A stretch of 47,171 nt of DNA from the NCBI GenBank assembly GCA_009903405.1, contig PRCZ01000007.1:1-47171 (forward strand), written 5' to 3'. The notes under the pieces were generated by a model that was not told the DNA's origin, ran no database searches, and saw only the letters and a program-made list of their open reading frames with translations. How positions within the stretch are numbered: position 1 is the stretch's first letter; every line of letters begins with the position of its first letter. The position numbers were made by a program, and so were the translations under genes. This document shows, piece by piece, positions 8,574-16,030 of the stretch. This DNA is from Candidatus Methanophaga sp. AG-394-G06. GTDB taxonomy: Archaea; Halobacteriota; Syntropharchaeia; Alkanophagales; Methanospirareceae.

Positions 8574-8798
8574 TTAAGTGAAGAGACCCAGGAAGTATTT
8601 AGGGCTATTGCGGACTTAAGCTCCGGCTCACCAACATCTTTAAGTAAGGCAATAGGGAAACCCCCCTCTACTATTCAATACCATTTGAATACACTAAAAC
8701 AGGCAGGACTCCTTGTAACTAAAGGAAAACCACCTACAACTAAATATTACATTAAAAGAGATGAAGATATAGGTGAACTAAAAAATATCTCCAAATAA
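8574..8798 (+). pseudogene. winged-helix (ArsR-like) regulator remnant without a start
   Basis: Directly after the wecB stop and in the same frame, 74 codons encode a clear DNA-binding fold: EETQEVFRAIADL, SLSKAIGKPPSTIQYHLNTL, KQAGLLVTKGK and TTKYYIKRDEDIG, ending at TAA 8796-8798. There is no in-frame ATG, GTG or TTG before the recognition helix, and upstream in frame lies wecB itself. It is therefore either a 5'-truncated regulator gene or a readthrough extension of wecB; truncation is more likely. A copy of its last codons recurs at about 11245-11290 as part of the duplication described below. Confidence 0.6.
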
Positions 8799-9059
8799 AA
8801 TTAGTGGCACCCCTTCATTTTATGTGTAAAAAACGAAAAGCATTTAGATATGCTGAGCATATATTGTTAAGATATACGGCAATCCTGCGATATCAATGAG
8901 GAGGCGAAGATGATGGTAAATCATACGGCAATCAGTATTATTATTTATGGGTTCACCAAGCGGTCTAGCAGAAGAGTGCGCACGGTTCATGAAATTGTTG
9001 CGGGAGTGATGGCAATGATGTCAAGGGCTAGGAAGGTTTGATAATAAGGGGTTAAAAGC
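8757..9059 (+). repeat. duplicated Roco upstream segment, copy A
   Basis: This segment (tail of the winged-helix remnant, an AAAATTAGTGGC-type spacer, TTCATTTTATGTG, GGCAATCCTG, a GAGGAGGCGA ribosome-binding site, the small ORF and the GATAATAAGGRGTTAAAAGC leader) is repeated with moderate divergence at 11249-11551 before the second Roco gene. With the LRR genes that follow, the whole unit of about 2.4 kb looks like a tandem duplication. Confidence 0.75.
8910..9041 (+). CDS. 43-residue leader ORF upstream of Roco gene 1
   Basis: ATG at 8910 is preceded by a strong GAGGAGGCG ribosome-binding sequence and the frame runs to TGA 9039-9041, 18 bases before the Roco start. The product is short, basic and partly hydrophobic (MMVNHTAISIIIYGFTKR...). 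The same position, ribosome-binding site and N-terminal residues (IIIYGFTRRSS) are kept before the second Roco gene, but there a one-base insertion changes the C-terminal half. No known family. It may be a leader peptide coupling translation to the Roco gene, or the remnant of a displaced gene. Confidence 0.4.
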   Translation: MMVNHTAISIIIYGFTKRSSRRVRTVHEIVAGVMAMMSRARKV

Positions 9060-11126
9060 ATGCAAAAGCACAAGGTTTTGCAACTTATCGCGGAAGCGGC
9101 AAGAAAGAAGCAAACTGAATTGGAACTATCCTGGAATGAACTGAAGACATTGCCGGCGGAGATAGGCGAGCTAACGAACCTTACCAAGCTTGACCTATCC
9201 TATAATCAACTGAAGAGATTGCCAGCGGAGATAGGAAAGCTAACGAACCTTACCACGCTTGACCTATCCCTCAATGAACTGACGAGATTGCCGGCAGAGA
9301 TAGGGAAGCTAACGAACCTTACCGAGCTTGACCTATCCAGCAATCAACTGAGATCATTGCCGGCGGAAATAGCGGAGCTAAAAAACCTTAGCGCGCTTGA
9401 CCTATCCAACAATCAATTGAAGACATTGCCGGCGGAGATAGTGGAGCTAAAAAACCTTACCCTGCTTAACCTATCCGAAAATCCCCTGGAATCCCCCCCT
9501 CTGGATATTGCCAACAGGGGGATTGAAGCAATAAGATCTTATTTCAAATCATTGGAAGGAGAAAAACAACCATTAAACGAAGTAAAAGTGTTGTTGGTAG
9601 GTGATGGCGGAGCAGGAAAGACCTCATTGGTAAAACAAGTGTTGGGTGAAGAATTTGATAAGCATGAATCACAAACGCATGGTATAAATTTAAGAGATTG
9701 GAAAGTGGAAGAAATACATGTCCATTTCTGGGATTTTGGCGGTCAGGAGATTATGCACGCCACACACCAGTTCTTCTTATCAAAACGGAGCCTTTACCTT
9801 TTGGTTTTGGACGGTAGGAGAGACGAAAAGACCGAATACTGGCTCAAACATATAGAGAGTTTCGGCGGTGATTCGCCTATTTTAGTGGTTCTGAACAAAA
9901 TAGATGAGAATCCGAGCTTTGAAGTGAACCGTAAATTCTTACAGGAGAAATACAAGGGCATAAAGGGCTTTTTTCGTGTTTCGTGTGCTGAGGGCCAAGG
10001 AATAAAAGATTTTACCGGCGCTCTGAGCAAAGCAGTGGCAAACGTAGAGCTTATCGAAACCATGTGGCCAAAAACATGGTTCAATGTAAAGACGCAATTG
10101 GAAGAGATGACAGAAAATTTCATCAGTATTGACAAGTATAAAGAAATGTGCACGAACGAAAAGATAACAGAAAAAACTGATCAGGATACACTTGTAGATT
10201 TTCTGAACGATTTGGGCGTGATACTACATTTCAAGGATTTTGAGTTGCTAGACACGCATGTGCTAGAACCGAAATGGGTAACAAACGCCGTGTACAGGAT
10301 AATCAATTCAAAAGAATTAGCAGCGTGTAATGGCGTTTTAAAATTAGATTTATTAGATGAGATATTGAAAAAGGAAGCGGAAGACGATTATTATTACCCC
10401 TCTGGGAAATACAGGTACATCATAGATTTAATGAAGAAATTTGAGTTGTGCTATGAGATAGATAAAGAGACAGTACTGTTACCAGACCTGTTAGAAGTAC
10501 CAGAGCCCGAATTTGATTTTGACTATGGTGCGGCTTTGAAATTTGTCATTGACTATGATTTCTTACCCAGGTCCGTTATGCCGCGGTTTATAGTAAAGAT
10601 GCATAACGATATAGCGAGTGAATTGCGTTGGAGAACGGGCGTGGTGCTGGAAGAGAAAGCTTTTCGTTCTACTGCAGTTATTAAAGCAGATGAACGGGAT
10701 GAGAAAATATATATTTATGTTGATGGGGAACAAAAAAGAGATTATTTCTCCGCAATCTTATTTACTTTCCGGGGAATAAATAGAAGCTTCGAAAAATTAA
10801 AAGCAATCGAAAAAGTTCCTTTGCCGGATGAACCAGAAGTAACAGTGAGTTATGAGCATTTAATCAGATTGGAGAAAAAGGGTATTGAAGAGTTTATGCC
10901 AGATGGTTCAGAAAACGAATATAAGGTAAAAGATTTGTTGGGAACAATATACGTAGAAAAGAAGACAGAAGAAGAGATTATAACGATTTTAAGAGAACTT
11001 AAAGATAAATCGGATACTGAAGAAACTTTGCTACAAAAGGCGGAGGATGTTGTTATATTACAGCCAAACTTCATGGGGCTAGGGATAGATGTGAAAAAAG
11101 TGATTAAGAAGTTATTTCGTAAATAA
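9060..11126 (+). CDS. LRR-Roco GTPase (LRR-Roc-COR protein)
   Basis: 688 residues. Residues 20-150 hold about six 23-residue leucine-rich repeats of the LPAEIGxLxNLTxLDLSxNxL type. Residues 175-345 are a Roc GTPase: P-loop GDGGAGKTS (181-189), switch region WDFGGQE, and NKID for guanine specificity. Residues 350-600 match the COR dimerisation domain. The tail is acidic/coiled and ends PNFMGLGIDVKKVIKKLF. Roco proteins are dimeric GTPases; prokaryotic members have no settled pathway. No membrane segment or signal is visible. The unit is preceded by a small ORF and followed by a decayed paralog, so it is probably expressed as a monocistron or with the leader ORF. LRR units are nearly identical at DNA level, indicating recent repeat exchange. 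Confidence 0.92.
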   Translation: MQKHKVLQLIAEAARKKQTELELSWNELKTLPAEIGELTNLTKLDLSYNQLKRLPAEIGKLTNLTTLDLSLNELTRLPAEIGKLTNLTELDLSSNQLRSLPAEIAELKNLSALDLSNNQLKTLPAEIVELKNLTLLNLSENPLESPPLDIANRGIEAIRSYFKSLEGEKQPLNEVKVLLVGDGGAGKTSLVKQVLGEEFDKHESQTHGINLRDWKVEEIHVHFWDFGGQEIMHATHQFFLSKRSLYLLVLDGRRDEKTEYWLKHIESFGGDSPILVVLNKIDENPSFEVNRKFLQEKYKGIKGFFRVSCAEGQGIKDFTGALSKAVANVELIETMWPKTWFNVKTQLEEMTENFISIDKYKEMCTNEKITEKTDQDTLVDFLNDLGVILHFKDFELLDTHVLEPKWVTNAVYRIINSKELAACNGVLKLDLLDEILKKEAEDDYYYPSGKYRYIIDLMKKFELCYEIDKETVLLPDLLEVPEPEFDFDYGAALKFVIDYDFLPRSVMPRFIVKMHNDIASELRWRTGVVLEEKAFRSTAVIKADERDEKIYIYVDGEQKRDYFSAILFTFRGINRSFEKLKAIEKVPLPDEPEVTVSYEHLIRLEKKGIEEFMPDGSENEYKVKDLLGTIYVEKKTEEEIITILRELKDKSDTEETLLQKAEDVVILQPNFMGLGIDVKKVIKKLFRK

Positions 11127-11248
11127 TTATAGTGGGATCCTGTTTTTAGAAAAGAACGCAGTTATAGATTAGATCTATATACGAAATTCGCATATACTAA
11201 ATAGAATATACGAAAACTGCATAAGATGGGAGGCAATAAGATATTGCT

Positions 11249-11551
11249 TTAAAGATGAAGATATAGGCAAAAAAATATCCCCAAATAAAATTAGTGGCCA
11301 CACTTCATTTTATGTGGAAAAAAAACGAAAAGTTTTAAGATATGGGGGGTATATACTTTAGGATATACGGCAATCCTGTAATATCAATGAGGAGGCGATG
11401 ATGACGGCAATTCGTAAGGGAATCAGGATTATTATTTATGGGTTCACCAGGCGATCTAGTGGAAGAGCGCGCACTGTTTCATGGAATTGTTGCGGAAGTG
11501 ATGGCAAAGATGTCAAGAGGCAGGAAGGTATGATAATAAGGAGTTAAAAGC
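11249..11551 (+). repeat. duplicated Roco upstream segment, copy B
   Basis: Second copy of the segment at 8757-9059. It begins inside the codons matching the C-terminus of the winged-helix remnant (GATGAAGATATAGG) and keeps the same order of spacer, ribosome-binding site, small ORF and leader before the next Roco ATG. Bases 11127-11248 before it hold no gene that I can see. Confidence 0.72.
11398..11547 (+). CDS. leader ORF copy B (frameshifted relative to copy A)
   Basis: Starts ATGATG after GAGGAGGCG as in copy A and encodes IIIYGFTRRSSGRARTV. GTTTCATGG replaces GTTCATGA, so the frame then differs from copy A (SWNCCGSDGKD...) and ends at TAA 11545-11547, four bases before the Roco 2 ATG. 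Retention of the start region but not the C-terminus means either only the 5' part matters or this copy is decaying along with the Roco gene it precedes. Confidence 0.25.
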   Translation: MMTAIRKGIRIIIYGFTRRSSGRARTVSWNCCGSDGKDVKRQEGMIIRS

Positions 11552-14173
11552 ATGGAAAATGACATGATTTTGCGTGTTATCGAGAAAGCTGCAAGAAATA
11601 AGCAAACCAAATTGGAACTATCCGGAAATCAACTGGAGAGATTGCCGGCGGAGATAGGAGAGCTAAAAGACCTTACCACGCTTTACCTGACCAGAAATCA
11701 ACTGGAGAGATTTCCAACGGAGATAGGAGAGTTAAAAAGCCTTACTACGCTTTACCTATCCGAAAATCGACTGACTTCATTGCCAGCGGAGATAGGAGAG
11801 CTAAAAAACCTTACCGAGCTTGACCTATCCGGGAATAAACTGAAGAGATTGCCGGCGGAGATAGGGAAGCTAAAAAACCTTACCTGGCTTAACCTATCCC
11901 TAAATAAACTGGAGAGATTGCCGGCGGAGATAGTGAAGCTAAAAAACCTTACCTCGCTTGACCTATCCGGGAATCAACTGAAGACCTTGCCGGGGGGGAT
12001 AGTGAAGCTAACGAACCTAACCAAGCTTTTCCTATCCGACAATCAACTGAAGACATTGCCGGCGGAGATAGAGGAGCTAACGAACCTTACCATGCTTAAC
12101 CTATCCGAAAATCAACTGAAGAGATTGCCGGCGGAGATAGTGGAGCTAAAAAACCTTACCATACTTTTCCTATCCAAAAATCCGCTGGAATCGCCACCAC
12201 CAGAAATAGCAGAACAGGGAATAGAGGCAATTTTTGAGTATCTGCGTCACCTCCCAGAGGAAGCAATAGAGCACAATGAAGCAAAGATGATCTTGGTAGG
12301 TCAATGAGATGTAGGAAAGACCTGCCTTGCAAAACGATTGATTTATGATGAATTCATAGAAGATAAAAGCACAGAAGGAATAGACATCTTAAAATGGGCA
12401 ATTACTGCACCCACAGCAGACGAGGAAGAGATAAAACTAAATGTATGGGACTTTGGAGGTCAGGAGATTTATCACGCCACGCATCAGTTCTTTCTCACCA
12501 AACGATCACTCTATCTACTAGTTTGGAATGCACGCAAGTCGCAGGATTATGAACATATTTACTACTGGCTGCATACAATAGAGGCTTTCGGAGAGGACAG
12601 CCCGATAGTATTAGTGCTGAGCAAATTGAACGAGCGGGACGATGATCTGAATATGAAAGAGCTAAGAGAAAAATTCCCGCAAATTGTCGGCTTATACAAA
12701 GTGGATAGCGAAGACGGAAAAGGAATTCCCACCTTGAAGGACATAATAAGTGAAACCGCCTGGCACCTGCCGCACATGCGGACTCCCTGGATCGAGTCAT
12801 GGTACAAGGTACGAGAACGATTAGAGCATGACGGACGGAATTGGATAGAATACGAAGAATTCAAGCAAATCTGCCAGTCAGAGGGATTGGATAACAAACA
12901 AACGGATATTTTAGATAAATCCCTGCACTATCTGGGCGTCATTATTCATTTCCAAGATAGATTGGAACTGCGCGACATGGTAATTTTAAATCCAGAATGG
13001 GCAACAAAGGCAGTGTATAAGATTCTGGATACGCAATCGATTTTAGATCGAGGCGGGATCTTATTGCACAGTGAATTAGACCAAATCTGGGATTCCAATA
13101 TTTATCCGCTGGATATTTTCCCAAAATTACTGGGACTGATGAAGAAATTTGAATTGGCGTTTGAACTGCCAGATAAGAAGAGCCACCTGGTTGCGGAACT
13201 ACTACCCAAAACAGAACCGGAATTTGAGTGGGATGAAACGAACAACTTGCGGTTTTATTACCGCTATGATTTTCTGCCTGCAGGAGTGATAACTCGCTTC
13301 ATTGTACTTATGCATGAGGATTTGGAGGATAAACCAGATGGGACTCATTTATGCTGGCGTGAAGGTGCGGTCTTGCAACGGGAAGATACACGTGCTCTTG
13401 TTAAGGTCATGCCACTGAAAAAACTGATTGAGATAAAGATCAATGGCAGCAGAAAACGGGAATTACTGGCTATCCTCCGCAACCAGTTTGACCACATTAA
13501 TAGTAAGATAAAAAAAGTAGCGGTTGCGCAAGAAATACCGTGTAATTGTTCAGAGGGATGCCCACATAGATTTGATTATATCCAATTATTAAATGCAGAA
13601 AACAAAGGTAAAATAACTGTTGATTGTCCAGAGAGCTGGGAAGAAGTACAGGTTTCGTTATTGTTAGACGGCTACAAAAAGAAAGAAGATAGAATGAAAG
13701 AAACAGAGGATATTTTTAAAGTTTTTAAAGAAAAAGGCATGCATGTTGAAATAAGCCCACAGATAGATGTAAATGTAAACTCTAAAGTAATCCAAAAAAC
13801 AGAAGTAGAAGCAAAAGCAAAAGCAGAAACAAATATTGAAATAAATTTAAAAATAGATTTACCTGCAATCCAAACGGAATTTCGTGAATTTAAAAGAGAA
13901 GTGACAAAATTGGATGACAAATTGGATGAAGAATTAGAAGATTTAGAAGACGATCTTTTAGAAATTACTCCTGCTTCTGAAGAAGGCAAGGTAAACAAAG
14001 CAATAAATAAATTATCGCTTTTTATGCAGAAACTAAAAGATAAAAATTCTAGATTTAGTAGAATAGTCAAAGGTACCAAAAAAGGAATAGAATTGGCACA
14101 AAAACTTGCTGTGACGTATAATAAATTTGCACAAGCGCTAGGATTAGATCCAGTCCAAGATTTATTTTTGTAA
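11552..14173 (+). pseudogene. second LRR-Roco gene, interrupted by TGA in the P-loop
   Basis: One frame of 873 codons broken by a single TGA at 12305-12307; the ORF track splits it into 11552-12307 and 12338-14173. The first part has about nine 23-residue LRRs. The stop falls in LVGQ-*-DVGKTCLAKRL, where GGA (Gly) would give a normal Walker A motif, so one GGA-to-TGA change explains it. Downstream follow WDFGGQE, a COR domain, a Cys-rich CNCSEGCPH segment, a coiled-coil acidic region and a C-terminal helix ending LAQKLAVTYNKFAQALGLD. Without readthrough the cell would make an LRR-only protein and possibly a P-loop-less Roc-COR from ATG 12338. Other genes here use TGA as stop, arguing against recoding. 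The rest is not visibly degraded, so the mutation is recent or a sequencing error. Confidence 0.8.
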
Positions 14174-14194
14174 TACATAACAATTTTATAAAGA

Positions 14195-14280
14195 CAAGAC
14201 AAAGAATACAAACAAGACAAACAAGACAACCGGAAACAAGACAAACAAGACAACACAAACAACACAAAAAAGACAAAGCA
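14195..14280 (+). repeat. AAACAAGAC / ACAAGACAA low-complexity repeat tract
   Basis: The 5' region of the AAA+ ATPase gene is made of imperfect AAACAAGAC units (9 nt) interrupted by AACCGG and ACACAAACAAC. The same wording recurs inside the gene at about 14474-14495 (AAAAGACAAATAAGACAAAA) and 14976-14998 (ATAACAAGACAAACAAGACAA), in different reading frames, so it spreads as DNA and not as a conserved peptide. Confidence 0.65.
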
Positions 14281-14407
14281 AGACCTGTGGTACGAAAGAT
14301 TTGGCTGGCGGGAAAATGTATTAACGACCAGGCCGAGTCCAAACCTGATAGGTCTGGAGCGAGAACGGCAAGAGCTAAAAGAATCCGTAGAGTCAGGCAG
14401 GATTTTA

Positions 14408-15193
14408 TTGATAAGAGGTGAAATAGGCACAGGCAAGACAAGTTTATTGCTCTGGTTAACGAATACACTGAAAAAGACAAATAAGACAAAACCTGTTATC
14501 CTTGAAGGCATAGAAACAAGAACAAAAGAGATTTTATTGTCTTCCTTGAGAAGACAAAGGACTTTGCGGGATAAGCTGATGCTGAGGTCGTATCCAAAGA
14601 ATCTTGTAGTGTTTTTAGACGAAGGGGAGAAGTTCCCCGAAGAGATAACCGAACATTTAAGGTTAATGTGGGACCGGAAAGACTTGTATTCAATTGTAAT
14701 AGCGACAACGGATCCCGCATTGGAGAATTTTACACCTGCTTTTAAGGACCGAATAGGAAAGACAATGGTCTTATCGTCTATAGCAAGAGGCGATCTGGTA
14801 GAAATAATAAGGAAAAGGGCGGGAGATAATAACCCTTTCACGTCCGAAGCGATGATAATCCTGGCGGAGAGATATAACTCGCCCAGACGACTCCTGGAAG
14901 GCTGTGCAGAAGTATGCATCTATTGTGCAGATGAAGGATTGGGTGAGGTAACAGAAGCTGTTGTTGAGGGATACATAACAAGACAAACAAGACAAGATGT
15001 AAGACTCTCTCCGGAGCAGCAGAAGATTGCAGATTTGGTGGGGCGAGGGGTGAATACGGTGAAGGAAATCGCGAAAGAATTGGATATGGGTGAGGCGGCA
15101 ACCAGGACACAGATAAAGCGAATGATTGAAAAAGGTTGTGTGGAGGTCGTTAGCAGTGAGCGACCAAAGAAGTATGGGTTGAAGTTGAGATAG
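14408..15193 (+). CDS. Cdc6/Orc1-like AAA+ ATPase with C-terminal winged helix; 5' end unresolved
   Basis: The ORF-track start is a TTG at 14408, but the frame is open back to 14192 and the residues just upstream (WYERFGWRENVL, PSPNLIGLERERQELKESV) look like the normal beginning of this ATPase type. Only CTG codons, no ATG/GTG/TTG, occur in that extension, so the true start is unclear. Features: Walker A GEIGTGKTS, Walker B VVFLDEGEK, sensor-1 region IVIATTDP, arginine-bearing FKDRIGK, and a C-terminal winged helix with TVKEIAKELDMGEAATRTQI and RMIEKGCVEVV. Such proteins resemble origin-binding ATPases but many are accessory or plasmid/virus derived. It follows the broken Roco gene and carries repeat insertions. 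A role in replication is not established. Confidence 0.7.
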   Translation: MIRGEIGTGKTSLLLWLTNTLKKTNKTKPVILEGIETRTKEILLSSLRRQRTLRDKLMLRSYPKNLVVFLDEGEKFPEEITEHLRLMWDRKDLYSIVIATTDPALENFTPAFKDRIGKTMVLSSIARGDLVEIIRKRAGDNNPFTSEAMIILAERYNSPRRLLEGCAEVCIYCADEGLGEVTEAVVEGYITRQTRQDVRLSPEQQKIADLVGRGVNTVKEIAKELDMGEAATRTQIKRMIEKGCVEVVSSERPKKYGLKLR

Positions 15194-15200
15194 CTTTTAC

Positions 15201-15593
15201 TCAGTCACTAAAAATCTTTAAATTCTCCACTCTCTCGAACTCATTTATGTTATAGGTAAGAAGTGTTAAATTGTAGCAAAGACCAGTAGAAGCAATTAGA
15301 AGATCGAAATCACCAATAAGTTTACCCTGCGTCCTTAACTTCGCTCTAAGCTCTCCGAACTTCTTGCTGATTTCCTCATTTATTTCCAAAACCATAACGC
15401 CACTCAAGAAATCTTTTAAAACCGTTTCATTGGAAATAGGGTCAGCAGAGCGGTAAACGCCCTCATAAAGTTCAGCTAAAGAGATCACGCTTATTGCTAA
15501 ACCGTCCTTTTTTAATTCAAGGAGTTTCGTTACTTCTTTCTCTTTCCCATGAAGAGCATGAATTATCCAGTCGGTATCAACGAGATAATTCAT
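15201..15593 (-). CDS. VapC-type PIN-domain toxin ribonuclease
   Basis: 130 residues, full length for a PIN domain. Acidic residues of the Mg-dependent RNase site are visible: Asp in LVDTDWII near the N-terminus, Glu in SLAELYEG, Asp pair in IGDFDLLIAST, and the final Asn/Asp region LLTYNINEF. VapC toxins cleave tRNA or rRNA and are silenced by the cognate antitoxin. The ATG overlaps the antitoxin stop by four bases (ATGA), which indicates translational coupling. The gene converges on the AAA+ ATPase with 7 bp between the stops. Confidence 0.88.
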   Translation of the reverse strand: MNYLVDTDWIIHALHGKEKEVTKLLELKKDGLAISVISLAELYEGVYRSADPISNETVLKDFLSGVMVLEINEEISKKFGELRAKLRTQGKLIGDFDLLIASTGLCYNLTLLTYNINEFERVENLKIFSD

Positions 15594-15826
15594 AACTCAA
15601 CTGCCGGTCTTTTAGTAGATAATTGTCTGCTTTTGTAAATATCATTAATCAGCTTCTCGCAGTCAATCTTCCCTTTCCAGCCCCCCATTGCCATTTCAAA
15701 AGCATCTTTTGTCTCATTTGTGACTTCTCTTATTGTTACTGTAACCTCTTTTCCCTCTTCAAGTTCCACTCTCTCCAAAGGCTTAAAAGCGCCCTCCAAG
15801 AACCTAGCCTTTATTACTTTTTCCAT
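15590..15826 (-). CDS. DUF104/AF2212-like antitoxin partner of VapC
   Basis: The likely product starts at the internal methionine (15826): MEKVIKARFLEGAFKPLERV, then ELEEGKEVTVTI, the small beta-rich N-terminus of AF2212-like antitoxins, followed by a C-terminal acidic/basic region that would wrap the toxin. The ORF-track version beginning at 15940 adds 38 Ser/Lys-rich residues that do not belong to the family, so I prefer the shorter 78-residue form. It overlaps the toxin gene by four bases. Antitoxin-toxin complexes of this kind commonly autoregulate their operon; no operator is evident here. Confidence 0.8.
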   Translation of the reverse strand: MEKVIKARFLEGAFKPLERVELEEGKEVTVTIREVTNETKDAFEMAMGGWKGKIDCEKLINDIYKSRQLSTKRPAVEL

Positions 15827-15966
15827 GTTTCCTGTTGCTTTTACTTTTGAAGTTTTCATATAAAAACTTGATGATCTCTTCGAGCTTTTTGCTATTTTTT
15901 TACTCATTGTCCGATTGCAAATGGCAAGCGTGGTATTCAAATCTTAAGAAATATTTTGGCAACAAC

Positions 15967-16026
15967 CTTTCTTTGGAAAAGAAAGTTTAACCAAAGAAAC
16001 AGGTTTTCTTTTTTCTAAAAAGAAAA
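15967..16026. repeat. two short T/A-rich hairpins upstream of the PP-loop gene
   Basis: CTTTCTTT-GGA-AAAGAAAG (15967-15985) and TTTTCTTTTT-TCT-AAAAAGAAAA (16004-16026) are perfect 8- and 10-bp stems with three-base loops. The second ends four bases before the ATG at 16031. The same 10-bp stem with another loop (TAC) recurs at 19269-19291. They could be terminators for divergent transcription, a 5' UTR structure, or a small interspersed repeat family. Confidence 0.55.
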
Positions 16027-16030
16027 AGTA

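Noticed and set aside
9108-12200. 69-nt repeats as a CRISPR-like array
   Set aside because: They are leucine-rich repeat codons with a 23-residue period inside open frames.
12495-12897. Minus-strand ORFs within Roco 2
   Set aside because: Shadows of the Roc-COR coding frame; no protein-like features.
11552-14173. Selenocysteine or TGA-to-glycine recoding of Roco 2
   Set aside because: Other genes here end at TGA, the site falls at a P-loop glycine and not at a redox cysteine, and no SECIS-like structure is evident near it. A simple nonsense mutation or sequencing error is more economical.
13672-14919. 415-residue minus-strand ORF antisense to Roco 2 and the AAA+ ATPase
   Set aside because: Composition is Ser/Phe/Leu rich with a reiterated Cys-Leu-Ser tract produced by the AAACAAGAC repeat read in antisense; the plus strand encodes recognisable domains over the same bases.
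15590-15940. Long form of the antitoxin starting at 15940
   Set aside because: The extra 38 residues are low-complexity Ser/Lys and precede the family's normal N-terminus; the Met at 15826 is preferred.
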